64,000 nucleotides of DNA from Pseudoalteromonas sp. MEBiC 03607 (GTDB taxonomy: Bacteria > Pseudomonadota > Gammaproteobacteria > Enterobacterales > Alteromonadaceae). Under the pieces are notes generated by a model that worked only from the letters and a program-made list of their open reading frames with translations, ran no database searches and was not told the DNA's origin. A program made the position numbers and the translations under genes. The stretch covers positions 3,293,501-3,357,500 of the forward strand of contig NZ_SRRY01000001.1 of assembly GCF_004792295.1 (NCBI RefSeq), written 5' to 3'. Position 1 is the stretch's first letter. Every line of letters begins with the position of its first letter. Of the stretch, positions 18,548 through 27,185 are shown one piece after another.

Positions 18548-19858
18548 TTATTGAATGCGTGAATCTAATAATTTTGTAAACGCATGCTGCAACTTTTGCT
18601 GCATTTGCTTACCGACTTTTGGCAAATTGGCTTCGTCAGCTCCGCCTATTGACTGCTGCACGCTGAAAGTAAATTCACGACCACCTTGATAATTTCCTAA
18701 ACACACATGTGCAAGCATCACTGTTTCTGTGGTTGAGCGCGTTTCACTTGGACCCCAGCCTATTTTTTGCCAAACACGCCATTGTCCATTAGTTGCAGTG
18801 TCGAGCACCTCTTTTGCAGAGCGACTATCATTAGGGGCTATAACATTTGCCAATGCATTTGTAACAATGTGGCTTATACCCACCATCATACCGCCAACCT
18901 TAGCTTGTTGATCGGTATGTCCTGTGCCGTTAAGTAGCACATCTACATCACTACTTTGTAAATTAGGCATTTGCGTAATTGGCTCACGTTGATGACTTAC
19001 TAGGCGCTTTAACCATTCAGCTTGAGCAAGTGTGGTCATTGCTTTATTACCCGTTAAACCACAACTATCACAACGATACCGTAAATAACCGGGATCATCA
19101 CTGCTTGCAGTGTAACGGTCTATCTTTGCAGCAAACTCTTTATTTATCGGGTTATGCCAATAGTCGTCTGATGGGGCAAACTGCTCTGAGCCATATGCAC
19201 CGTTAAACAACAAACGTTGATCCTGCAGTTTCAGCCAGCCCTCATTAAAAAGCCCACGTAAGTATTCTCGCCCTGCCACATTAACAAAATAACTGGCAAT
19301 AGCATTTGAATTACCATCAGCTTTACCAAATGCTTCGTAGCTATTAATACTGCTGATCAAATCAGCCAGTGCTGTATCTCCTGCAAACGCAGTTGCACCT
19401 AGCTCAGGGTGAGCTTGCCTCACTCTTGATAACGCGCCAGTAAATGCTTGAATTTTTGATGAGCTCCAAGGTTCATATAGCTCATTGTGACTACCATCAC
19501 TTAAATAACGGTAAGCAAGTTGCCCACCCTTAACCTGATAATCTATCAATAACAACTTGCCTGGTTGCAGAGGATCTGCAAAGTACAGCCAGTCAGCAGC
19601 CACGCGAGATTGCCAATTTGCTTGTTGATAATTCACCTGCGATGCTGTTTTATAGTCTTTTGCATCATCATCATTATTTAAACTTAAACAACCAGTATTT
19701 GTTAAATCAGCAGGAAGAATTGCAGGGGCTAGCATGACCCTATCAAAGTACTCTTCATCAGACAAAACAACCTTACTTGCACTCGTTTGGCAACCCGCTA
19801 GCAATAAAAAACCACATGATAAAGCTAGCCGCTTTTGAAATGCAGCTTTAGTATTCAT
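18548..19858 (-). CDS. Serine beta-lactamase-like lipoprotein of unknown role
   Basis: A 436-residue lipoprotein (LLAGC, Cys23). It has the spaced motifs of penicillin-recognising enzymes: SSSK at 132-135 (nucleophile Ser132, Lys135), SIN at 170-172 (SxN), and KVG at 320-322 in place of KTG. A CDSCG Cys pair (263, 266) may bind metal or form a disulfide. Overall similarity to known beta-lactamases or carboxypeptidases is low. It is the first gene of the operon that continues to the endopeptidase, epimerase and YkuD-fold genes, with an operator-like repeat upstream at 19888. A D,D-carboxypeptidase or amide hydrolase for wall fragments is the likely class. Confidence 0.65.
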   Translation of the reverse strand: MNTKAAFQKRLALSCGFLLLAGCQTSASKVVLSDEEYFDRVMLAPAILPADLTNTGCLSLNNDDDAKDYKTASQVNYQQANWQSRVAADWLYFADPLQPGKLLLIDYQVKGGQLAYRYLSDGSHNELYEPWSSSKIQAFTGALSRVRQAHPELGATAFAGDTALADLISSINSYEAFGKADGNSNAIASYFVNVAGREYLRGLFNEGWLKLQDQRLLFNGAYGSEQFAPSDDYWHNPINKEFAAKIDRYTASSDDPGYLRYRCDSCGLTGNKAMTTLAQAEWLKRLVSHQREPITQMPNLQSSDVDVLLNGTGHTDQQAKVGGMMVGISHIVTNALANVIAPNDSRSAKEVLDTATNGQWRVWQKIGWGPSETRSTTETVMLAHVCLGNYQGGREFTFSVQQSIGGADEANLPKVGKQMQQKLQHAFTKLLDSRIQ

Positions 19859-19887
19859 AAACTAAAATTCCCATTAGTTATTATTTT

Positions 19888-19904
19888 TGGAATATTTTAT
19901 TAAA
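19888..19904. promoter_or_regulatory. Degenerate MurR-like operator
   Basis: TGGAATA, a three-base spacer and TATTAAA: the left arm matches the 15232 site exactly and the right arm differs at two positions. It lies 30 bases upstream of the 18548-19858 gene start, at the head of the second salvage operon. Confidence 0.5.
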
Positions 19905-20108
19905 TCTAACACAATTTGACCGTGAAGCAAGTTAACTGGGATTTATTGCTAAATATCAAGAAAATATGAAAGTAAAAAGGTACAAAGTGAAACGAGCAAA
20001 CTTACCATGCACTTTTTGCTAGTCATTTGAAGCTACTTATACCGATACGCTTAATTAACTGGTCTATTGTTGTGAATTGCTATTAAACGCGGGATATAAA
20101 AAATAATA

Positions 20109-20184
20109 TGGCAGACGTGGGACGTATTTTGAAACAGTGAACCGTAGGCTGCGTGGTTCAAAGTTGCTCTAAGAGAAATGAACA
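20109..20184 (-). pseudogene. Decayed tRNA-Arg remnant A
   Basis: The plus-strand TGGCAGACGTGGGACG start corresponds to the 3' end of the intact tRNA-Arg(ACG) genes at 20491-21095, but the anticodon arm and the D arm are no longer recognisable. It is nearly identical in length and sequence to the second remnant at 20301, including a shared AAGAGAAATGAAC tail. The 3' acceptor end is partly kept; it cannot fold as a tRNA. Confidence 0.65.
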
Positions 20185-20248
20185 CGATATAAAATTATTG
20201 CATCAAGTTTATATTGAGCATTCAAACTTCTACGCGAATTTCAGGCAC

Positions 20249-20272
20249 AAAAAAACCGACTTTCGTCGGTTT
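20249..20272 (-). terminator. tRNA-array terminator 1
   Basis: AAACCGAC-TTTC-GTCGGTTT with an A run on the plus strand, which becomes a T tract after the hairpin for leftward transcripts. The same hairpin recurs at 20445. Confidence 0.85.
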
Positions 20273-20300
20273 GATTCACTTAGCTCTACTTGAGAGAAAG

Positions 20301-20376
20301 TGGCGGACGCGGGACGTATTTTGAAACAGTGAACCTCCGGCTGCGTGGTTCAAAGTCGTTCTAAGAGAAATGAACG
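20301..20376 (-). pseudogene. Decayed tRNA-Arg remnant B
   Basis: Starts TGGCGGACGCGGGACG, identical to the intact tRNA-Arg 3' end for 14 bases, then diverges; a GAACCTCCGGCTGCGTGGTTC stretch still recalls the T arm and variable region. No anticodon stem forms. It shares most of its length with remnant A, so the two arose from duplication of an already altered copy. Confidence 0.7.
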
Positions 20377-20444
20377 CAATAAAACGTTGTGTTTATTCGC
20401 AACTGAAGTCTCTCCTAAAACCAATCCTATGCGGATTGCAGGCA

Positions 20445-20469
20445 CAAAAAAACCGACTTTCGTCGGTTT
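20445..20469 (-). terminator. tRNA-array terminator 2
   Basis: The same AAACCGAC-TTTC-GTCGGTTT hairpin as at 20249, with an A tract on the plus strand, directly after the tRNA-Arg at 20491 in the direction of transcription. Confidence 0.85.
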
Positions 20470-20490
20470 ATGTCACTTTCAAGAAGAAAG

Positions 20491-20567
20491 TGGCGGACGC
20501 GGGAGGATTCGAACCTCCGACCGCCTGGTTCGTAGCCAGGTACTCTATCCAGCTGAGCTACGCGTCC
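20491..20567 (-). tRNA. tRNA-Arg(ACG), copy 1
   Basis: 77 nt with encoded CCA. The acceptor stem GGACGCG pairs with CGCGTCC; the anticodon loop is CTACGAA (ACG) in a CCTGG/CCAGG stem; the T loop is TTCGAAT. It is close to E. coli argV-type tRNA-Arg. ACG is read as ICG after A34 deamination by TadA. Confidence 0.97.
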
Positions 20568-20617
20568 GCATTATGTTTTTGCATGTTTAAGTCGTGCATT
20601 GACTGTGTCTTAAAGAC

Positions 20618-20640
20618 AAAAAAACCGACAGCTTGTCGGC
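20618..20640 (-). terminator. tRNA-array terminator 3
   Basis: CCGACA-GCT-TGTCGG with an A run on the plus strand; it lies after tRNA-Arg copy 2 in the leftward direction. It is a variant of the two other array terminators. Confidence 0.75.
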
Positions 20641-20663
20641 TTATGTCACTTCCTAGAAGGAAG

Positions 20664-20740
20664 TGGCGGACGCGGGAGGATTCGAACCTCCGACCGCCTG
20701 GTTCGTAGCCAGGTACTCTATCCAGCTGAGCTACGCGTCC
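20664..20740 (-). tRNA. tRNA-Arg(ACG), copy 2
   Basis: Identical in sequence to the copy at 20491, 77 nt with CCA. Confidence 0.97.
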
Positions 20741-20781
20741 GCAAAGTTGCATTTTATAATCTTGCAATGATTTTTCAAATA

Positions 20782-20823
20782 TGGCGGTTGCGGTACGTCT
20801 CTTGAAAGAGAGAACCTCCGACC
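20782..20823 (-). pseudogene. Decayed tRNA-Arg remnant C
   Basis: A short stretch (TGGCGGTTGCGGTACGT, then GAACCTCCGACC) matches the acceptor and T-arm part of tRNA-Arg with changes; the rest is lost. It lies between intact copies 2 and 3. Confidence 0.55.
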
Positions 20824-20860
20824 AAATTTGTATCTTTATACTCGATGTGAGTTTCAAATA

Positions 20861-20937
20861 TGGCGGACGCGGGAGGATTCGAACCTCCGACCGCCTGGTT
20901 CGTAGCCAGGTACTCTATCCAGCTGAGCTACGCGTCC
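20861..20937 (-). tRNA. tRNA-Arg(ACG), copy 3
   Basis: Identical in sequence to the other copies, 77 nt with CCA. Confidence 0.97.
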
Positions 20938-21018
20938 ACACGCACATTTGAACATTGCTAATTTATTCTCTTAGCAAGAGACTCAAGTTTATACTCGATG
21001 CAGAGTTAAAGTAAAAAG

Positions 21019-21095
21019 TGGCGGACGCGGGAGGATTCGAACCTCCGACCGCCTGGTTCGTAGCCAGGTACTCTATCCAGCTGAGCTACGCGTCC
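21019..21095 (-). tRNA. tRNA-Arg(ACG), copy 4
   Basis: Identical to the other copies; 38 bases downstream of tRNA-Ser in the same transcript direction. Confidence 0.97.
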
Positions 21096-21133
21096 ACACA
21101 TATTACTTTCAAGACATGCCATTTTAGGAAAAA

Positions 21134-21226
21134 TGGTGGAGAAGGAGGGATTCGAACCCTCGATAGAGCTACAAACCCTATACTCCCTTAGCAGGGGAGC
21201 GCCTTCGGCCACTCGGCCACCTCTCC
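21134..21226 (-). tRNA. tRNA-Ser(GCT)
   Basis: 93 nt with CCA. Anticodon loop CTGCTAA (GCT), a long variable arm typical of serine tRNAs, T loop TTCGAAT. It is first in the array, as in the E. coli serV-argVYZQ operon. Confidence 0.96.
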
Positions 21227-21338
21227 GTCTTGTGGGGCGTATAATAAAGATTTCAGAAAATAAGTCAAACACTTTTCAAGGAATTTCGAGTAGATGGTTA
21301 GAGATTGTGCACAACTGACTCAAACTCCCTAAAATCGC

Positions 21339-21536
21339 TTAAGCTTTAGGCGTTTTTTCTTTATCAGCCAATAAATCGAGACCAGTTAAAGGAATATGCT
21401 CATCAGTTAATTCTGCTAGGTATTGGTCTTGATATCCTAACTTTTGAAATTCAAAGATACATGCTCGGTAAAAGCTTTCACGTTGTTCATCACTTTTTGC
21501 TACATCTGTTGGTAACTGCGCTGGTTTTGTTGTCAT
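21339..21536 (-). CDS. Small hypothetical protein
   Basis: A 65-residue acidic protein (begins MTTKPAQLPTD, contains ESFYRACIFEFQKLGYQDQYLAELTDEH). I do not recognise a family. An in-frame ATG at 21551 would add five residues; neither start has a strong ribosome site. The balanced composition without low complexity and its placement between the tRNA array and lysS make it plausible as a real gene, but it could be spurious. Confidence 0.5.
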   Translation of the reverse strand: MTTKPAQLPTDVAKSDEQRESFYRACIFEFQKLGYQDQYLAELTDEHIPLTGLDLLADKEKTPKA

Positions 21537-21745
21537 TTTAATTAATTCCATTTAAGCAGTGAACGGATTTTATTTAGTACATTAACATTCTGACTAGAAA
21601 AATGACTTTATCAACCTTAGTTTGTATTAAAAACGAACAAAGCAATAATTACGTAGCAAACAAAAACAACAAATACACTATATATCAATAATTTAAATTA
21701 AAAATAAAAACACTAGCGAAGAAAAAATCAGAAATTTCCTATAAC

Positions 21746-21774
21746 AAAAACGCCGCTAAAAAAGCGGCGTTTTC
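21746..21774 (-). terminator. Terminator of the prfB-lysS operon
   Basis: CGCCGC-TAAAAAA-GCGGCG flanked by A and T runs, just after the lysS stop. Confidence 0.9.
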
Positions 21775-21790
21775 TAATCCTAAAAACTGA

Positions 21791-23326
21791 TTAATCAGCT
21801 TGAGGACGCATATGCGGGAATAAAATCACGTCTTTAATTGTTGGTGAGTCAGTGAATAACATAACAAGACGGTCGATACCAATACCCTCACCTGCTGTTG
21901 GTGGTAAGCCGTACTCTAACGCGCGAATATAATCTTCATCGTAGTGCATTGCTTCATCATCACCTGCGTCTTTTTCTTCAACTTGACGAGAAAAACGCTC
22001 TGCTTGGTCTTGCGCATCATTAAGCTCAGAGAAACCATTTGCTAATTCACGGCCGCCTACGAAGAACTCGAAACGGTCAGTCACAAATGGGTTTTCGTCG
22101 TTACGACGTGCAAGTGGTGACACTTCCCATGGGTAAGCTGTGATGAAAGTAGGTTGAATTAACTTATGCTCTGCAGTCTCTTCGAAGATTTCACATAAGA
22201 ACTTACCTGGGCCCCATACACAGTTTTCTGGGATCTTAACGTGTACTTGCTTAGCGTACGCTTTAAGCTCTTCAAAATGATTTTCAGGGTCATTAAATAC
22301 CGCAGCATCAAAGTCTGGGTTGTACTTAAGGATAGCCTCGCTCATTGTTAAACGAGCAAAAGGTTGACCAAAATCGTACTCTACTGAATCTACCACTTCA
22401 CCGTTTTCATTTTTAGTTGTGTTTACAACAATTGGTGAACCTAGTACATCTGTAGCAACAGTACGTAACATGTCTTCAGTGATGTTCATCAGGTCAATGT
22501 AATCAGCGTATGCTTGGTAGAATTCGATCATTGTGAATTCTGGGTTATGACGTGTTGATAAACCTTCGTTACGGAAGTTACGGTTGATTTCGAATACACG
22601 CTCAAAACCACCTACCACTAAACGTTTTAGGTAAAGCTCAGGTGCAATACGTAAGTACATATCGATATCAAGTGCATTGTGATGTGTTACGAATGGACGA
22701 GCAGACGCACCACCAGGGATCACTTGTAGCATCGGTGTTTCAACTTCCATGAAGTCACGATCAGCTAAGAAACGACGGATACCTTCAACAACTTTTGAGC
22801 GAATACGGAAGGTTTCACGCGTCGCTTCATTGGTAATTAAATCAACATAACGTTGACGGTATTTAGTTTCTTGGTCAGATAAACCGTGGAATTTTTCTGG
22901 TAGCGGACGTAATGACTTAGTTAGTAACTCGTACTCTGTCATTTCTACGTATAGGTCACCTTTACCTGATTTATTTAGTGCACCTTTAACACCGATGATG
23001 TCACCGATATCAAGTTGACCGTATTTTGCTTTTAATTCTTTTTGTACGTCTTTTGACGCGTACGCTTGAATTTGGCCTTTCATATCTTGTAACGCAAGGA
23101 AAGGACCACGTTTTGCAAGAATACGACCCGCTACTGATACAACGTGCTGCTCAGCAACTAATTCGTCTTTCGATTTATCACCAAACTCAGCTTGCAAATC
23201 AGCCGTGTAATGTTCACGACGGAATTGGTTTGGATGACCGTTGGCTGGGCAATTTTCGCGGATTGCGTCTAATTTGCCACGACGCTCAGCGATTAACTTA
23301 TTTTCGTCTTGGATTTGATCAGTCAT
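21791..23326 (-). CDS. lysS: Lysyl-tRNA synthetase, class II
   Basis: 511 residues, the usual length. The N-terminal OB-fold anticodon-binding domain ([25 protein letters not shown]) is followed by the class II core with motif 1 ([21 protein letters not shown]), motif 2 ([23 protein letters not shown]) and motif 3 ([11 protein letters not shown]). It charges tRNA-Lys in the cytoplasm. It lies 26 bases after prfB on the same strand, the prfB-lysS order of E. coli, and ends at a strong terminator. Confidence 0.98.
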   Translation of the reverse strand: MTDQIQDENKLIAERRGKLDAIRENCPANGHPNQFRREHYTADLQAEFGDKSKDELVAEQHVVSVAGRILAKRGPFLALQDMKGQIQAYASKDVQKELKAKYGQLDIGDIIGVKGALNKSGKGDLYVEMTEYELLTKSLRPLPEKFHGLSDQETKYRQRYVDLITNEATRETFRIRSKVVEGIRRFLADRDFMEVETPMLQVIPGGASARPFVTHHNALDIDMYLRIAPELYLKRLVVGGFERVFEINRNFRNEGLSTRHNPEFTMIEFYQAYADYIDLMNITEDMLRTVATDVLGSPIVVNTTKNENGEVVDSVEYDFGQPFARLTMSEAILKYNPDFDAAVFNDPENHFEELKAYAKQVHVKIPENCVWGPGKFLCEIFEETAEHKLIQPTFITAYPWEVSPLARRNDENPFVTDRFEFFVGGRELANGFSELNDAQDQAERFSRQVEEKDAGDDEAMHYDEDYIRALEYGLPPTAGEGIGIDRLVMLFTDSPTIKDVILFPHMRPQAD

Positions 23327-23352
23327 TTTTTAGCTCTTTTTTAGCTCGGTGG

Positions 23353-24451
23353 TTATAGGCCAGATTTAAGGCTGGCTTCAATAAATTTATCTAAGTCGCC
23401 GTCAAGAACCGCTTGAGTATTACGGTTTTCAACGCCAGTACGTAAATCTTTAATGCGCGAGTCATCAAGTACGTATGAACGAATTTGACTACCCCAGCCA
23501 ATATCAGATTTAGCATCTTCTTGGCTTTGCTTCTCGGCATTTTGCTTTTGAATTTCAAGTTCAAACAACTTCGCTTTTAACTGCTTCATTGCTTGGTCTT
23601 TATTCTTATGCTGTGAACGCTCATTTTGGCACTGTACAACAGTGTTGGTTGGTATATGCGTAATACGAACCGCCGACTCTGTTGTATTTACGTGCTGACC
23701 ACCCGCACCAGATGCGCGGTAAACGTCAATACGTAAGTCAGCCGGATTAATATCAATTTCGATATTATCGTCGATTTCTGGGTAAACGAATGCCGATGCA
23801 AACGAGGTATGACGACGACCACTTGAGTCGAACGGGCTCTTACGTACTAAACGGTGAACACCGGTTTCTGTACGTAACCAACCGTATGCATATTCGCCAA
23901 CAAAACGCACTGTTGCGCCTTTGATACCAGCCACATCACCATCAGTTGCTTCAACAAGTTCAACTTTAAAGCCTTTCGCTTCACCCCAACGTAAGTACAT
24001 GCGCAACAACATGTTACACCAGTCTTGCGCTTCAGTACCGCCAGAACCTGATTGTAAATCAAGGTACGCATCGTTTTGGTCATGGTCACCCGAGAACATA
24101 CGACGGAATTCTAGCTTTTCAAGCTGTGCGTTTAAATCGGCTAATTCAGTTTCTGCTTCGGCAAAGGTTTCTTCGTCTTCTGCTTCAACAGCAAGCTCAA
24201 CTAAGCCTTCAACATCTTCGGTACCGGCCACTAAATTATCAATGGTCTCAACGATAGCTTCGAGTGCCGACTTTTCACGGCCTAGGGCTTGAGCTCGCTC
24301 TGGCTCATTCCACACTGCTGAATCTTCAAGTTCTGCGTTAACTTCTTCTAACCGCTCTTTCTTAAGAGGGTAGTCAAAGATACCCCCGAAGCAGTTCAGT
24401 ACGTTCGCGAATTTCCTTGATTTGATTAATCACAGGATTCACTTCAAACAT
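23353..24451 (-). CDS. prfB: Peptide chain release factor 2 with programmed +1 frameshift
   Basis: RF2 recognises UAA/UGA stops. The ATG at 24451 opens 25 codons ending CTT, then an in-frame TGA at 24374-24376; a +1 shift continues as GAC TAC CCT and gives a 365-residue protein, the usual RF2 length. The later frame carries the SPF anticodon-like loop ([13 protein letters not shown]) and the catalytic GGQ ([21 protein letters not shown]). A start at 24315 would lose the N-terminal domain and is not real. Low RF2 levels favour frameshifting, which gives autoregulation. lysS follows at 26 bases. Confidence 0.97.
24373..24387 (-). promoter_or_regulatory. prfB: prfB programmed frameshift site
   Basis: On the minus strand GGGGG-TAT-CTT-TGA-C: the G run acts as an internal anti-Shine-Dalgarno pairing site, with slippery CTT before TGA and a C after it. 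The layout matches the E. coli prfB site. Confidence 0.95.
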
Positions 24452-24526
24452 GTACATTACTCCAAAATGGCTGATTTACCGCGCACCGCTTTCGACAATA
24501 ATTACGGTAAATTATCTACAAATATT

Positions 24527-24563
24527 AAAAACGCCCGATTTTAACAAAAAACCGAGCGTTTTA
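24527..24563 (-). terminator. Likely terminator downstream of recJ
   Basis: AAAACGCCCGATT pairs, with wobbles, with AACCGAGCGTTTT across an AT-rich loop. It lies between the recJ stop and the prfB start. Confidence 0.6.
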
Positions 24564-24594
24564 TTAGCCTTTTATGTCGATTATAACGATATTT

Positions 24595-26316
24595 TTATGT
24601 GGTTTTTTGTAGCTCTCGGATAATTAGTTGTAACGAGAATTTGCCACGAAATTCATTTATATCGAGTTGGTATGCCGCTTTTACATAGCGTACTTCGGTG
24701 TCGGGCCAGGTACGCACGTCAACAGCAAATGCTATTGCGTCAACTAACCTTCCAGATTGATGTTTTAAAACCAGTTTTAAGTGTTTTTCACCAACAATAC
24801 GCTGCTGTACCACTTCGAACACATGTTCAAACACTGGCTCTGGAAATTGTTGTCCCCAAGGCCCTGCATTTTTTAACAGGTTGGCAAACTCCATCGAGAA
24901 GCAATCATTTGGCAGTTCACCATCGGTGAGTAAAATACTTTGCTTATGCTCTTCACTGAGTGTTTGTGCCACCATGTGTTCAAACACTGTTTTAAATTCA
25001 TTAAAACATTGCTCGTTAATACTTAAACCTGCCGCCATAGCATGACCACCAAACTTGCTGATCAGATGAGGGTATAAGGTATTTATGCGCTCAAGTAAAT
25101 CACGCATATGCAGCCCTTCAATGGAGCGGCAAGAGCCTTTAATTTCACCGTTATCGCCGGCTGCAAAAATAATCGTAGGACGGTGATACTTTTCTTTTAA
25201 GCGACCAGCCAAAATGCCAATAACACCTTGGTGCCAATCAGCTTGATACAAACAAATGGCATCAGGCACTGAATCTGTTTTAAAGGCTAAACGGTCAAGC
25301 ACAGCTTGCGCTTCAGTTTGCATGCCCTGCTCTATTTCACGGCGCTCATGATTGAGGCTGTCGAGCTCGCTGGCAATGCGGCGGGCTTGATTAATATCGC
25401 TCGATAATAAACAGGCTATACCTAAACTCATATCATCTAAGCGCCCTGCTGCATTTAAGCGTGGTGCCAATGAAAAGCCAAAGTCACTGGCACTTAAGCG
25501 CGCTGCATTACGATTTGCCACTTCAATGAGAGCACTAATACCTGGACGTGTTTTACCGCTACGAATACGAGCTAAACCTTGATGTACTAAGGTACGGTTA
25601 TTGGCATCAAGGGCGACCACATCGGCAACGGTACCAAGGGCAACAATATCAAGTAATTCGGCCAAATTCGGCATTGGCTGATGTTGAAAATACCCTTGAT
25701 CACGTAAGTGACTACGTAAAGCGATAAGCAGATAAAAAGCCACCCCAACGCCTGCTATTGATTTCGATGGAAAATGGCAGTCATGACGATTCGGGTTCAC
25801 AATGGCATCGGCATTAGGTAATGCCTCGCCCTGCAAGTGGTGATCAGTCACCAGCACCTTAATACCCGCATGCTTTACAATTGCAATGCCATCTATGCAT
25901 GAAATACCGTTATCAACGGTAATCACAAGCTCAGGCTGCATAGCCACAATTTGCTCTGCAAGCGCAGGACTTAGGCCATACCCTAAACTGAATCTATCTG
26001 GCACTAAGTAATCAAGGTTTTTCAAACCAAACATGGCAAGACCTTGCATCAAGGTTGCTGTACTGGTTGCACCGTCAGCATCAAAATCTCCCACGATTAA
26101 CACGCGGCTTTGTGCTTTTAATGCGTCTTGCAACAACAACACGGCTTTGTCTATGTCCTTAAACAACCGAAAGTCATGTAACGTAGCCGCACTGTTATCT
26201 AACTCTATTGCGTCTTGCACCTGTCTTGATGCGTAAATTTGTTTAATGACTGGATGTAAATGATTTGGCAGGTGTGAGTCATCAACGCGAGGACGAACTT
26301 GAATTATTTTTTCCAT
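24595..26316 (-). CDS. recJ: Single-stranded-DNA-specific exonuclease RecJ
   Basis: 573 residues, the usual length. DHH/DHHA1 phosphoesterase motifs: VGDFDADGATSTA, VTVDNGIS, VTDHH (DHH), IVNPNRHD, AGVGVAFYL, a C-terminal SKFGGHAMAAGLSI (DHHA1 GGH) and an OB fold. It degrades 5' single strands in recombination and mismatch repair. In the xerD-dsbC-recJ-prfB-lysS order seen in enterobacteria. Confidence 0.98.
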   Translation of the reverse strand: MEKIIQVRPRVDDSHLPNHLHPVIKQIYASRQVQDAIELDNSAATLHDFRLFKDIDKAVLLLQDALKAQSRVLIVGDFDADGATSTATLMQGLAMFGLKNLDYLVPDRFSLGYGLSPALAEQIVAMQPELVITVDNGISCIDGIAIVKHAGIKVLVTDHHLQGEALPNADAIVNPNRHDCHFPSKSIAGVGVAFYLLIALRSHLRDQGYFQHQPMPNLAELLDIVALGTVADVVALDANNRTLVHQGLARIRSGKTRPGISALIEVANRNAARLSASDFGFSLAPRLNAAGRLDDMSLGIACLLSSDINQARRIASELDSLNHERREIEQGMQTEAQAVLDRLAFKTDSVPDAICLYQADWHQGVIGILAGRLKEKYHRPTIIFAAGDNGEIKGSCRSIEGLHMRDLLERINTLYPHLISKFGGHAMAAGLSINEQCFNEFKTVFEHMVAQTLSEEHKQSILLTDGELPNDCFSMEFANLLKNAGPWGQQFPEPVFEHVFEVVQQRIVGEKHLKLVLKHQSGRLVDAIAFAVDVRTWPDTEVRYVKAAYQLDINEFRGKFSLQLIIRELQKTT

Positions 26317-26349
26317 GTTGGAAAGTGTACTTCTTAACTTAAGGCGAAT

Positions 26350-26378
26350 AAAAAAGGCCTACGACAAATAGGCCTTTT
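26350..26378 (-). terminator. Terminator between dsbC and recJ
   Basis: AAAAAGGCCTA-CGACAAA-TAGGCCTTTT, oriented to end leftward dsbC transcripts and leaving recJ to its own promoter or read-through. Confidence 0.8.
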
Positions 26379-26391
26379 CGTTTAAAAATAG

Positions 26392-27126
26392 TTATGACGA
26401 TGTTTTTGGTAAAGCATCAAGTGCTTGGCTGATTTGCGCAGCAGATTGATAACCTGGGATCATCGTTCCATCTTCTAAAATAATTGCCGGTGTACCTGAC
26501 ATACCAAAGCTTTGACCAAGTTGGTAATGCTCTGCAATCGGGGCGTTACAACCTGGGACTGTAGCTACTTCTGCGCCCGCTTTAGCTTCTGTTAACGCTT
26601 CTGCTGGGTCTTTAGCACACCACACATTCATTAAGTCTTGATAACCTTTGCCCGCTAAACCGCCTCTTGGAAAAGCTAAATACTTAACAGTAATACCCGC
26701 CTCTAAAAAGTCGTCTAATTCGCGGTGTAATTTACGACAATACCCGCAAGTGATATCTGTAAATACTGTGATTGAATGCTTTTCGTTTTTTGCTTTGTAA
26801 ACAATCATCGAGTCTTCGTACTCTGCAACGCCTTGTTTACGCACATCACTTAACGCATGCTCGGTTAGATTTACACGGTTGTTTAGGTCAATCAACGTAC
26901 CTTGCATTAAGAATTGGCCATCAGGGCTTGCGTATAACACGCCTTTATCGGTAATTAGCTCTTTAAGACCAGCCACAGGGCTTGGGTTAACTTGCTTAAC
27001 CTTTACACCTAACTCGGCAAATTTTGAAACAATTGGTGCGTCAACGGCTTCTGTCGTCGATACGCCATTTGCAAAAACATTTAAGCTTGTGCCAAATAGT
27101 GCCGTGGCTAAAACTAACTTTTTCAT
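26392..27126 (-). CDS. dsbC: Periplasmic disulfide isomerase DsbC
   Basis: 244 residues from ATG 27126, which has AGGA five bases upstream; the longer frame to 27186 has no signal-peptide logic. Signal peptide MKKLVLATALF...VFA (1-20). The N-terminal dimerisation domain is followed by a thioredoxin fold with the CGYC active site (TDITCGYCRKLH) and the cis-Pro loop (GMSGTPAIILEDG). It reshuffles wrong disulfides in periplasmic proteins, kept reduced by DsbD. It lies 59 bases downstream of xerD. Confidence 0.96.
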   Translation of the reverse strand: MKKLVLATALFGTSLNVFANGVSTTEAVDAPIVSKFAELGVKVKQVNPSPVAGLKELITDKGVLYASPDGQFLMQGTLIDLNNRVNLTEHALSDVRKQGVAEYEDSMIVYKAKNEKHSITVFTDITCGYCRKLHRELDDFLEAGITVKYLAFPRGGLAGKGYQDLMNVWCAKDPAEALTEAKAGAEVATVPGCNAPIAEHYQLGQSFGMSGTPAIILEDGTMIPGYQSAAQISQALDALPKTSS

Positions 27127-27185
27127 AACTATCCTATATCCTGAACATTTTTTACATAGACCGGTACATCTTAAAAAAAGTTGCA

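Noticed and set aside
20345..21318. Several open frames across the tRNA array
   Set aside because: Their translations simply read through tRNA genes and terminators (repeated VAQLDRVPGYEPGG-type strings).
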